A program made the position numbers and the translations under genes. DNA of 58,449 nt from Candidatus Altimarinota bacterium (GTDB lineage Bacteria > Patescibacteriota > Gracilibacteria > BD1-5 > UBA2023), in contig JABFSX010000017.1 of assembly GCA_013268835.1 (NCBI GenBank), forward strand, positions 1-58,449, in the 5' to 3' direction. The notes under the pieces are model-generated. The model was not told the origin of the DNA and searched no databases. It worked only from the letters and a program-made list of their open reading frames with translations. Shown here in pieces: positions 40,344 through 47,761 of this stretch (within the stretch, counting starts at the first letter, position 1; each line of letters starts with the position of its first letter).

Positions 40344-40512
40344 AATGGGCGTGAGAAAATTCGTGCATGGGAAGTTGATGAAATTGGATAAACACTATCA
40401 GCGCATTGAGTTCATTCGCATGAATGAGGAGACTGGCGATATTCATGTCAAATGGGTCAATCGTGAGAACCTCTCGTTTGAGAGCCGGTTCAAATATCAT
40501 CGGAACGTATAA
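40333..40512 (+). CDS. 59-aa basic protein
   Basis: From ATG 40333: RKFVHGKLMKLDKHYQRIE then IHVKWVNRENLSFES, likely a small beta-rich fold. Unrecognised. Confidence 0.5.
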   Translation: MGDEMGVRKFVHGKLMKLDKHYQRIEFIRMNEETGDIHVKWVNRENLSFESRFKYHRNV

Positions 40513-40526
40513 AAGGAGCAGTGACA

Positions 40527-40925
40527 ATGAGTACGAATGGTAATACGGCGGCGGTTCTGGGCGTGTTCGCAGTTATCGCGGGCTTTGGATTAGTTGGTGG
40601 TTGTATGGCAGGCTACCCACAATATTTAGTCTATGAGCAACGGTTAGTTGGTGAGGCAGAATTGGAGCGACAGAAGTATGCGAAACAGGTTGCAGTGCAA
40701 GAAGCTGAGGCAAAGAGAGATTCAGCAGCATTATTGGCTGAGGCTGAAGTTGCAAGAGCTGAAGGCGTCGCAAAGGCGAATAAGATCATTGGTGAGTCAT
40801 TGAAAGGCAATGAAGCGTATCTGCGATATCTTTGGATCGATACACTCGCCAAAGATGACAAGCAAATTATCTACGTGCCAACGGAAGCCGGCATGCCAAT
40901 TCTTGAAGCTGGGAAACGACCGTAA
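40527..40925 (+). CDS. SPFH/prohibitin-like membrane protein
   Basis: A 132-aa protein with an N-terminal TM (VFAVIAGFGLVGGC; the Cys also gives a weak lipobox), then an Ala/Glu coiled coil and the ending KANKIIGESLKGNEAYLRYL, IIYVPTEAGMPILEAGK. This is the C-terminal signature of prohibitin/stomatin-type proteins without a full band-7 domain. It may organise membrane patches or act in superinfection exclusion; speculative. AAGGAG upstream. Confidence 0.65.
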   Translation: MSTNGNTAAVLGVFAVIAGFGLVGGCMAGYPQYLVYEQRLVGEAELERQKYAKQVAVQEAEAKRDSAALLAEAEVARAEGVAKANKIIGESLKGNEAYLRYLWIDTLAKDDKQIIYVPTEAGMPILEAGKRP

Positions 40926-40945
40926 TGACAAGATATGAGGGCAGC

Positions 40946-41290
40946 ATGACAGACGCACAAATTCATGAACGTTGTGTTCAAGTGTATGTCGACCGGGTGT
41001 GTTCAGTTGATGGTCGTGATGACGTCGTGCCAGTGCTTGAAGAACTTTATAAGGAGGCAGTTGGAAAAGGGAAAATGATTGCCAGTGCAGACGCAGTGGT
41101 TGCATTGCAGAATCAGCGACAAGTGATGATCGAGATCGTCAAGAACGAGGAAGAGTTGGATGGAGAGATGCCAGAGACCGTGTGGACAATGATAACAAGT
41201 CATAGAAATGGCGCAACGGAGATTTTGCGTGCAGTTGTCCGAACAGTAAAGAAGAGTGTGCTTGAGAAATTTGCGACAATACGTACATGA
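40946..41290 (+). CDS. Hypothetical helical protein
   Basis: A 114-aa protein from ATG 40946 (GAGGG upstream; 40925 also possible). Helical; no motif recognised. Confidence 0.5.
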   Translation: MTDAQIHERCVQVYVDRVCSVDGRDDVVPVLEELYKEAVGKGKMIASADAVVALQNQRQVMIEIVKNEEELDGEMPETVWTMITSHRNGATEILRAVVRTVKKSVLEKFATIRT

Positions 41291-41302
41291 GGGAGGATGC
41301 CA

Positions 41303-41491
41303 ATGGCAGAGAACATGCTCACAGAAGACGATAAGCAGTTTCTTAAGGCGCTCACACAAAGTCTGATGGTCGCACTCTTACTCGTTGCCAATAGAACGTC
41401 GCTTGGTGTGAAAACGGATAACTTTGTGACTGATGCTGAACATATTATGGACGAGGTTTTTAAGGAGGCGGATCTTCGACGGACGCAATAA
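41303..41491 (+). CDS. Small helical protein
   Basis: Sixty-two residues from ATG 41303, GGGAGG upstream. Contains KALTQSLMVALLLVANRTS, a marginal hydrophobic helix. Unrecognised. Confidence 0.5.
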   Translation: MAENMLTEDDKQFLKALTQSLMVALLLVANRTSLGVKTDNFVTDAEHIMDEVFKEADLRRTQ

Positions 41492-41493
41492 CT

Positions 41494-41754
41494 ATGAGAT
41501 TGTCATTGCTGGTCGATACAACAGTTGGTGCATTCATTCAGCGGCATGAAACACATCCAGTGGTGGTGCAATTCTACGCCGCATGGAGGGACTTTGATTT
41601 TCATCCTGACGAACGATCGAGAGGTGCATTGGATGATGCCATCACACAACTGAAGGCAGTGAGTAAAGGTGAAGTGATGTTGGTGTCGACAGAGGAACTT
41701 GGCATTGCCGATGATGGCAATGGCGAGCCATACAAGAACGTGACATTTCATTAA
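41494..41754 (+). CDS. Small hypothetical protein
   Basis: An acidic soluble 86-aa protein starting 2 nt after the preceding stop. Unrecognised. Confidence 0.5.
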   Translation: MRLSLLVDTTVGAFIQRHETHPVVVQFYAAWRDFDFHPDERSRGALDDAITQLKAVSKGEVMLVSTEELGIADDGNGEPYKNVTFH

Positions 41755-41763
41755 TGGGTACCA

Positions 41764-41937
41764 ATGATGGATGCCGTAATATATCTGTGTGAAGTGGCAG
41801 CAAACGATCCACGCCTCCCGAAAGCGGTGACGCGGACAGTGTATCGCAATGGTCGCATCCTGGGACAGGTGACGTATCGTGAACACGCACACTGTTGGCC
41901 ATTTCTGTGTGTAGTTGAACCGATTTATCTTAGATAA
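41764..41937 (+). CDS. 57-aa hypothetical protein
   Basis: From ATG 41764: DAVIYLCEVAANDPRLPKAV, RTVYRNGRILGQVTYREHAH. It fills the gap between neighbours. Weak ribosome site. Confidence 0.45.
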   Translation: MMDAVIYLCEVAANDPRLPKAVTRTVYRNGRILGQVTYREHAHCWPFLCVVEPIYLR

Positions 41938-41945
41938 GGAGAAGT

Positions 41946-42212
41946 ATGACACAACCAACGAAACCATTCGATGTGCAACACGCGATCATTTCAATGCTTG
42001 CCGTCAAGTTTTTGGAGCTTAACGGCGGACATTTTACATTGACACAGGAAGAACTGAAGCAGATGTTGGCCAATAAAACAGTCACATTAGAATTGGTCGA
42101 TCCAACGCAACCGCTGTCCACTGACGTTGAATGCAAAGTGATGACATTGGAAGCGGCGGCGGCGTTATTGGGTAAGCGTGTGGTCGATCGATCTAAGAAG
42201 AGGGACGCATGA
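41946..42212 (+). CDS. Small hypothetical protein
   Basis: An 88-aa soluble protein with AAGGAG upstream and a basic end (RSKKRDA). Unrecognised; ATGA overlap with the next gene. Confidence 0.5.
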   Translation: MTQPTKPFDVQHAIISMLAVKFLELNGGHFTLTQEELKQMLANKTVTLELVDPTQPLSTDVECKVMTLEAAAALLGKRVVDRSKKRDA

Positions 42213-42466
42213 CATGGAATATTGAACTTGCTTGGAATATTGCACTTGCTATTATCTGGTTGATCGTTGCAGTCGCAGTAAGTATCAATGCAATTCGTAG
42301 TCATATGTATCTTCGTAAGTTGCAACAAGAAAATATGGAACGACAACAACGATTGTTAGAGTTACAAGCAGAGGTAGTGACAATGCAGAAGAGCCTTGCG
42401 AAAGATAAACAATACATACAGAGAATTATACAGTTGAGTGAAGGTATACATGATCAACACCACTGA
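42209..42466 (+). CDS. TM plus coiled-coil protein
   Basis: An 85-aa protein with a TM (about 9-27) and a long coiled coil (about 30-75). Resembles an inner-membrane spanin or adaptor in shape, but is in the early half. Overlaps the exonuclease start. Confidence 0.5.
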   Translation: MTWNIELAWNIALAIIWLIVAVAVSINAIRSHMYLRKLQQENMERQQRLLELQAEVVTMQKSLAKDKQYIQRIIQLSEGIHDQHH

Positions 42467-43112
42467 CATCCATGTGATGGTTGACCTTGAGACGTTGAGC
42501 AATGATACACGGAATGGTGTTGTATTGGCATTAGGTGCAGTGGCATTTCAAATACAGACGCCGATTCTTGAACCATTGCCAGGAGAATATGAATTTTCTA
42601 CAAGCGGCAATCGATTCTTTTTACCAATTGAAATTGCAGGACAGCGGAAGTACGGATTAACAACAGAACCAGAAACAGTGAACTGGTGGTTTGGGAGTGA
42701 TGATCGCTGTCGGATTATCGCAACGTATTTGGCATCGATCTACGCGCGACCAATTAATGACGTGTTTGAAATGTTTGAGAATTGGGTTATGGCAGAGGCT
42801 GCGCTGGTTGAGCCAACACAAGAGAAGAAGATCTACATGTGGTCGCATGGTGTGACGTATGATTGTGTGCATCTTGCAGAGAAATGGCCAAAGATCATGG
42901 GTGCGTCGTTTAATACCGTGTGTCCATTTCGACAAATGCGAGATACACGAACGTTGTATGCGGTATACGAGATGAAGTATGGATGGAAACCGTATCCTCA
43001 GTGGGCGAAAAAGGATCATCCAATGAAGCACCATCCATTGTATGACGCGTATGTACAAGCAGTGGCAGTGCAAATTGCGATCAATGGGTTGTTGGCACCA
43101 ACCAGCAACTGA
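42450..43112 (+). CDS. DexA-like DEDDh 3'-5' exonuclease
   Basis: A 220-aa RNase H-like exonuclease, closest in pattern to T4 DexA and the RNase H-like/exonuclease VIII group. Motif Exo I is HVMVDLETLSND; WSHGVTYDCVHL gives Exo II; HHPLYDAYVQAVAVQ gives the DEDDh His/Asp set. MRDTRTLY is the usual substrate-side motif. ATG 42450 has AAGG upstream. Acts on single-stranded ends in replication or host-DNA breakdown. Gap 43113-43218: no convincing gene. Confidence 0.8.
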   Translation: MINTTDIHVMVDLETLSNDTRNGVVLALGAVAFQIQTPILEPLPGEYEFSTSGNRFFLPIEIAGQRKYGLTTEPETVNWWFGSDDRCRIIATYLASIYARPINDVFEMFENWVMAEAALVEPTQEKKIYMWSHGVTYDCVHLAEKWPKIMGASFNTVCPFRQMRDTRTLYAVYEMKYGWKPYPQWAKKDHPMKHHPLYDAYVQAVAVQIAINGLLAPTSN

Positions 43113-43218
43113 GCATTGGTGTATGGGTATATGTTGATGTGCCGTATGAACGTGACATGACTGTGATGGTAGAATTGTGTGGGTTATTGCGGCGGCCAAC
43201 ATAAAGAAGGAGAGATGT

Positions 43219-43461
43219 ATGAGTGATGTGCAGTTTCCACCTCCGAGAGAAATGAAGATTTTGTCGATCGTCCAAGTGATGTTTGTCCATCCAGCATCGA
43301 ACCACCATATGGTCTGTAAGATTGACGTTGCGCGACTGAATAAGAAATTGCAGAAACTGCAAGCTGAAGGCATGAAGATCATTGGCATTTTCTTTACCGA
43401 TCTCGACAAGGAAACAGTGGTGTACACAGTGCCAAAAACACTAGAAGAAGGGAGGAGCTAA
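43219..43461 (+). CDS. Small hypothetical protein
   Basis: An 80-aa alpha/beta protein with AAGGAG upstream (KLQAEGMKIIGIFFTDLDKE). Unrecognised. Its stop overlaps the next ATG. Confidence 0.5.
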   Translation: MSDVQFPPPREMKILSIVQVMFVHPASNHHMVCKIDVARLNKKLQKLQAEGMKIIGIFFTDLDKETVVYTVPKTLEEGRS

Positions 43462-43646
43462 TGTTTGGTGATATGACAGCTGTCTTAGCGAATCTGACAC
43501 AGTTGAGAGAAGCGCTTGAAAAGAATACGAAAGAAATGCAAAGACTGCATGAGAAATTTACTGAGGCGGTGACGACAGTTGAAGATGCGATGGCGACATT
43601 GCAGTCTGAAATTGACCGCGCATTGAATCGCCTTGATCCGAGGTAA
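43461..43646 (+). CDS. Small coiled-coil protein
   Basis: Sixty-one residues, almost wholly a coiled coil with heptads. GGAGG upstream within the preceding gene. Function unknown. Confidence 0.5.
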   Translation: MFGDMTAVLANLTQLREALEKNTKEMQRLHEKFTEAVTTVEDAMATLQSEIDRALNRLDPR

Positions 43647-43649
43647 ATA

Positions 43650-44105
43650 ATGAAACCAATGAGTGTGTGTCGATTGGACTTTTGGGATGTCTATGACATT
43701 CGGTCCGATGGTCATATGTTTGTGATTCCTGTCAATGGATCAACAAATCAACAGAACGATGCTGTCATGGGTCGTGGCTTGGCATTTGACGCAGCACGAC
43801 GATATCCGTTTCTTCGAACAGAGTTTGGAAAGCTGCTGAAACAGCAACAGCACGTTGTGCGTGTTTTGGAAGATAAACAGTTCTTGTTATTTCCAGTCAA
43901 ATACAAATGGCATGAGACTGCGAATGTCGAGTTGATCGCATCATCGTGTCGGCAGATCTCGCTCTTAGCCAAGTTCTGGAAGTACAGGGTGTTGTATCTG
44001 CCACATGTTGGTTGTGGCAATGGTGGGCTTGATTGGAAGACAGATGTCCGACCAGTGATCGAACAATATCTCACAGTGCCATACGTCGTGATCCAACCAA
44101 AGTGA
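43650..44105 (+). CDS. Macro-domain protein
   Basis: A 151-aa protein matching a stand-alone macro domain: FVIPVNGSTN, AVMGRGLAFDAARRYP and LPHVGCGNGGLDW line the ADP-ribose pocket, followed by VRPVIEQYL. Macro domains bind or remove ADP-ribose. In phages they may undo ADP-ribosylation by host defence (DarTG-like) or recycle Appr-1-p from tRNA or NAD metabolism. Which applies is not known. Confidence 0.82.
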   Translation: MKPMSVCRLDFWDVYDIRSDGHMFVIPVNGSTNQQNDAVMGRGLAFDAARRYPFLRTEFGKLLKQQQHVVRVLEDKQFLLFPVKYKWHETANVELIASSCRQISLLAKFWKYRVLYLPHVGCGNGGLDWKTDVRPVIEQYLTVPYVVIQPK

Positions 44106-44112
44106 GGGCGAT

Positions 44113-44286
44113 ATGGCCAAGATCAGATATTTTCAGTGTCCAGCAGCGGTCAATCATTTGTGTGGCATTGGCGATGTGTATTGTGAGTATTGCAATATGA
44201 ACATTACAACTGGGCGATTTCCACTTGACCGGCCATATAAACTGCCAGTGAAATTGGTTGAGGTTGAGCGTGATGATCGGGATTGA
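44113..44286 (+). CDS. 57-aa zinc-binding protein
   Basis: From ATG 44113 with GAGGG upstream: FQCPAAVNHLC and YCEYCNM give four Cys plus a His. C-terminus charged. A zinc mini-protein of unknown role. Confidence 0.55.
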   Translation: MAKIRYFQCPAAVNHLCGIGDVYCEYCNMNITTGRFPLDRPYKLPVKLVEVERDDRD

Positions 44287-44315
44287 TGGAAGTATGCATG
44301 GGCGAATGATATAAT
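44283..44315 (+). promoter_or_regulatory. Rightward promoter candidate, TTGATG-N21-TATAAT
   Basis: TTGATG (44283-44288), 21 nt, then TATAAT (44310-44315) with TGA just before it, an extended -10. It overlaps the end of the zinc mini-protein gene and is 66 nt before ATG 44381. Same spacing as at 38.56 kb. Confidence 0.45.
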
Positions 44316-44380
44316 GCAACAAGCTGAACGACAGAAATCATTCGAGGTGATGTACCGTATAAACGAAGCATGAGTGAAAT

Positions 44381-44788
44381 ATGCACAAGTGTTATAGAAG
44401 AAATGGGGAGTCGATCGGTATCTACGAATGGGCAATACTATTTGAAAATGATAAGTATCGACGAGTTGCGTTGACGCGTTTGCCTGGTGGGAAGAAATAT
44501 GTTAGTACAGTGTGGCTTGGATTGAATCATAGTTTTGATGGCGGTGATCCAAAGATCTTTGAGACAATGGTCTTTAGCCGTGACACTCGTTCAATGTCGT
44601 TATTTGGTAGCGGGAAGAGTTTGATGTATCATGAGAATTTTTATCAGCGGCAATGGACGACAGAAGAGGAAGCGTATGCTGGGCATGCGTCAATTTGTCG
44701 ATGGTGGAGGTTGAATCGACGACAACGGAGGAAATGGCAGCGAAAGTTGATTGAGCAATGTGAGAAGAGGGAAGTGAGAGTAATATGA
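44381..44788 (+). CDS. Conserved phage protein of unknown function
   Basis: A 135-aa protein with TRLPGGKKYVSTVWLGLNHS and IFETMVFSRD, a combination seen in many phage proteins without assigned function. The C-terminus is Arg/Trp-rich. First gene after a promoter candidate. Confidence 0.65.
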   Translation: MHKCYRRNGESIGIYEWAILFENDKYRRVALTRLPGGKKYVSTVWLGLNHSFDGGDPKIFETMVFSRDTRSMSLFGSGKSLMYHENFYQRQWTTEEEAYAGHASICRWWRLNRRQRRKWQRKLIEQCEKREVRVI

Positions 44789-45081
44789 CGGACGAAGAAC
44801 AAGAAACTGAGTTTTTGGCAATGGGTTATGTTGGTGTGCGTAAATTACCAAACGATCGATGGATTGGTGTGTTGCCACAATTTTATACAACAGCGCTATG
44901 TGTTGGGTTGGATGCGTTTGGATATCAATATCGGTATTGTTACGAGACGTATAACAACGCGATTATAGCGCTATTTAGGTGGGATGGCAGCGGTGATCCA
45001 CCAGGACCATGGATCAAGCTGAAAGGCCATCCAGATCGGCCAGAAGAACTTGGACCTGGAGCAAAAGGAGATGGTATATGA
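44785..45081 (+). CDS. Conserved phage protein of unknown function
   Basis: A 98-aa protein with RWIGVLPQFYTTALCVGLD and RWDGSGDPPGPWIKLKG, a pattern also common in phages beside the preceding family. Overlaps both neighbours by 4 nt. Function unknown. Confidence 0.65.
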   Translation: MTDEEQETEFLAMGYVGVRKLPNDRWIGVLPQFYTTALCVGLDAFGYQYRYCYETYNNAIIALFRWDGSGDPPGPWIKLKGHPDRPEELGPGAKGDGI

Positions 45082-45518
45082 AGGTGTATGTTGCAGGATC
45101 ATTTAAGAACAAAGCAAAAATCAGAGTATTGGCACAGCGTTTGCGAGAAGCTGGGTTATCATGTTATGTCTTTTGTGATAAAGATGAAGCCACGAATACA
45201 TTAAGTGAAGAGTTGCGACGGTATATTGAACTTGATTTACTGAAACCGAACACGGCATTGAAATTGCCAATCGTTCAGGAAATTGGGCGTATGAATCAAG
45301 TACAATTGGATCTCTGTGACGCAGTGGTATTGGTATTACCATGTGGCAAATCTGCGCATATGGAAGCTGGCGTCATGATTGGGAGGAATTTGCCAGTGTG
45401 GATCTATGGGCCGATGCCACGTGGTGAATTTGATGCCATGTATGTGATGGCAAGAGCCGTGTTTGATGAACACGAGTTTTCAGAGTTGCTCGCAAGTATT
45501 AAAGAATACCAAGGGTGA
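45078..45518 (+). CDS. Nucleoside 2-deoxyribosyltransferase-like protein
   Basis: A 146-aa protein of the deoxyribosyltransferase/DUF4406 fold. MKVYVAGSFKNKAKI at the start, DLCDAVVLVLPCGKSAHMEA (catalytic Glu in HMEAG) and LPVWIY follow the family order. AAGGAG precedes ATG 45078. Members exchange bases or clear damaged nucleotides; DUF4406 proteins occur next to nucleotide-metabolism genes, as here with ThyX. Confidence 0.75.
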   Translation: MKVYVAGSFKNKAKIRVLAQRLREAGLSCYVFCDKDEATNTLSEELRRYIELDLLKPNTALKLPIVQEIGRMNQVQLDLCDAVVLVLPCGKSAHMEAGVMIGRNLPVWIYGPMPRGEFDAMYVMARAVFDEHEFSELLASIKEYQG

Positions 45519-45521
45519 TGT

Positions 45522-45734
45522 ATGGAACGCATGTATGCAGTGACTGTGTTTCTTCGTGGCGATAGTATTGGCTTGAAGCTCGTTAGTCAGACAGGTGATC
45601 GGGAATATTTCCTGACATCAGGCGATGCGTTGCAATTGTCATTTACGCTTGAAGCTGCCGTTGAGCAAGTACATCGTGAACGATTTGAGAAATTGCCAAC
45701 CAAAGCAATTGGCTGTAAAAGTGGAGACCATTAA
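45522..45734 (+). CDS. Small hypothetical protein
   Basis: A 70-aa beta-rich then helical protein, 3 nt after the preceding stop. Unrecognised. Confidence 0.5.
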   Translation: MERMYAVTVFLRGDSIGLKLVSQTGDREYFLTSGDALQLSFTLEAAVEQVHRERFEKLPTKAIGCKSGDH

Positions 45735-45736
45735 CA

Positions 45737-45970
45737 ATGCGTAGCGGACGACCACCAGATCGAACGAAAACAACAACGGCAGCCAAACACGCTGAACAGT
45801 TGCTTGGTAAATATATGAACCATATCGAGCCAAGTGTACAAGCTGGCCATATGGCACCAATGAAACCACTCGAACGTATATCACTTGAGTTGCTATTGAC
45901 ATGGCTGTGTGATCGGTATGATGTGCGCGCAAAAGTCATTGTAAGGAAATTACCGGAGGTTGGAAAATGA
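45737..45970 (+). CDS. Small basic protein
   Basis: A 77-aa protein with an RSGRPPDRTKTTT start and a helical end. Could be DNA-binding; unrecognised. Overlaps ThyX by 4 nt. Confidence 0.5.
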   Translation: MRSGRPPDRTKTTTAAKHAEQLLGKYMNHIEPSVQAGHMAPMKPLERISLELLLTWLCDRYDVRAKVIVRKLPEVGK

Positions 45971-46779
45971 GAGTAGTCTCGCCGAGAGTCTTTTTGTTAG
46001 AGAAACCAGAGGTTCAGGTACACGCAGCGCGTGAGTGGTTGGATCACATTGGGGCCCATGAGTTTGAGATGAATGCGAGTGCAACAGGCGGTGAGTCGCT
46101 TGTCCAATTGGCTGGGAAACGCTGTTACATGTCGTTTCAGCCAGGGCTGAATCCGAACATTGAACGTGTGCGGACGGACATGGCTGAGTTCATTGAGAAC
46201 ATTTTGAAAGTTGGGCATGGGTCAGTGATTGAACATGCCAACTATACATTTGCCATTGAAAACGTGTCGAGAGTCTTCACTGGTGAAATGAATCGGCATC
46301 GGGCTGGGATGGCCATTAGTGAAGGCAGCATGCGCTTCATTCGGTTCACGAACATTCCATTCTGGAAGCCGACATCGTTGTGCATTAATGATGACGATCC
46401 TGAACCAATCAAAGAGAGAAAGCGGATCACATGGGAAGTGTTCAAGGAAGTTATTGGGAAGGTTGAGCAATCGTATAAGTTGTTGGAAGAACTATGGGCA
46501 ACGGAATTGTCACCGACATCGTCATTCAAAGAGAAGAAACATTTGACGTCGATGTTTCGGCGGATCGTGCCAATGGGTGTCGCAACAGGTGGGGTATGGA
46601 CAGGAAATTTACGAGCACTGCGACATATCTTTACCATGCGGTGTGCGCCTTCAGCAGAAGAAGAAATTTTATTGGTCGCATCAATGATGTTGGACACAAT
46701 GATCGAGGCAGAACCGCTGTTCTTTGCAGATTTCGAGAAAGTGAACGGTTACTGGCAACCAAAATATCGTAAAGTATAA
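45967..46779 (+). CDS. thyX: Flavin-dependent thymidylate synthase
   Basis: A 270-aa ThyX that makes dTMP from dUMP with methylene-THF, FAD and NADPH. The ThyX signature reads RHRAGMAISEGSMR (family RHRxxSxxxxSxR, with the first Ser replaced by Met). GHGSVIEHANYTFAIENVSR is the conserved upstream motif. Length matches the family. With two ThyA-fold proteins downstream it makes a second, distinct route to pyrimidine 5-methylation; ThyX would supply dTMP itself. Confidence 0.92.
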   Translation: MRVVSPRVFLLEKPEVQVHAAREWLDHIGAHEFEMNASATGGESLVQLAGKRCYMSFQPGLNPNIERVRTDMAEFIENILKVGHGSVIEHANYTFAIENVSRVFTGEMNRHRAGMAISEGSMRFIRFTNIPFWKPTSLCINDDDPEPIKERKRITWEVFKEVIGKVEQSYKLLEELWATELSPTSSFKEKKHLTSMFRRIVPMGVATGGVWTGNLRALRHIFTMRCAPSAEEEILLVASMMLDTMIEAEPLFFADFEKVNGYWQPKYRKV

Positions 46780-46798
46780 CAAGGAGGCATTGAGCGCA

Positions 46799-47032
46799 AT
46801 GAGTGATGTTGATTTTGATTTAGCAGGTGTTCCAATTCCTGATGATGAGAAGCGGACGAAGCCAAATGTGGATGGACCATACTGGTATCAATTACCAGGA
46901 GGGCGATGGGAGATGGTGCATGTCACATGCAGTGGGCAACGCGTCAAGAAGTTTTATGGCCATGAACTCGAAATTAAAGAGTGCCGTGGGAAATTCTATG
47001 GGCCATTGCGGCCAACGAAATATTGTTTGTGA
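46799..47032 (+). CDS. Small hypothetical protein
   Basis: A 77-aa protein from ATG 46799. AAGGAGG lies a little far upstream; TTG 46790 is an alternative. GPYWYQLPGGRWEMVHVTCS suggests a small beta fold. Unrecognised. Confidence 0.5.
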   Translation: MSDVDFDLAGVPIPDDEKRTKPNVDGPYWYQLPGGRWEMVHVTCSGQRVKKFYGHELEIKECRGKFYGPLRPTKYCL

Positions 47033-47041
47033 GGTGTAGTC

Positions 47042-47656
47042 ATGGATAAAGTCTGGTGTGAGCAATGCAGTGGACAAGGCGTAATAGTGGAAGAAGTAGC
47101 AAAAGAAATTCGCGGTGTAGATGTTGTAGGATTATTTTCTGCGTCATGTAAATTGTGCGGTGGAAGTGGAAAAAGAAGTATTCATGGAGAGACATCGAGA
47201 ATGCCAAAAGTCACAGAAGTGATATCAGAAGAAATAAAATGTACGAGATGTTATGGATTTGGTGTGCACGAGGGCGAGGTCTCAGGAACTTTAGCAATTG
47301 TGACATGTTCAATGTGTAATGGAAAAGGGAGTAGGGTACAGAAAATGGAAAATATAATGAATGATATAGATGATACTGACGAGAAAGAGAAACCAAAACC
47401 AGCGATGATGTCTGAAGCAGTGATGCATCCGCAACATTACAACGAAGGCAAATATGAAGTGATTGATGTCATTGAAGATTGGAAGTTGGGGTTTAATGAT
47501 GGCAATGCTGTCAAATACATTGGGCGTCACAAGAGTAAGGGGAATCCAATCGCTGATCTCAAGAAGGCACTCTGGTACGTTGCTCGAGAACTCGTCACTG
47601 CACACAATGTCTCGCCAGACGAACTCATCACGATCGTACACACGGTTAAGAAATAA
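47042..47656 (+). CDS. DnaJ-type zinc-finger fused to DUF3310
   Basis: A 204-aa two-domain protein. The first 100 residues have four CxxCxGxG-like knuckles (CEQCSGQG, CKLCGGSG, CTRCYGFG, CSMCNGKG), as in the DnaJ central zinc domain. After an acidic linker comes DUF3310: HPQHYNEGKYEVIDVIEDW, GFNDGNAVKYIGRHKSKG, DLKKALWYVAREL. DUF3310 is a phage domain linked to nucleotide metabolism; this fusion is unusual. No J domain is present. Confidence 0.82.
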   Translation: MDKVWCEQCSGQGVIVEEVAKEIRGVDVVGLFSASCKLCGGSGKRSIHGETSRMPKVTEVISEEIKCTRCYGFGVHEGEVSGTLAIVTCSMCNGKGSRVQKMENIMNDIDDTDEKEKPKPAMMSEAVMHPQHYNEGKYEVIDVIEDWKLGFNDGNAVKYIGRHKSKGNPIADLKKALWYVARELVTAHNVSPDELITIVHTVKK

Positions 47657-47669
47657 CATCAACAAAAAA

Positions 47670-47712
47670 TTGATCATTTATTGACGATTTATGACCAAAA
47701 ACGTGATATAAT
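47670..47712 (+). promoter_or_regulatory. Rightward promoter candidate before the modification module
   Basis: TTGATC (47670-47675) lies 31 nt before TATAAT (47707-47712), which carries TGA directly upstream. TTGACG (47681-47686) is a possible -35, but spacing is 20 nt. It would drive the 47762-52033 module. Confidence 0.45.
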
Positions 47713-47761
47713 ACTTGTGTAAGAACAAAGAGGCGTTAATGTTCATTGAGGGAGTTCATAC

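Noticed and set aside
42657-43427. 256-aa minus-strand ORF
   Set aside because: Antisense to the DexA-like exonuclease with its clear catalytic motifs.
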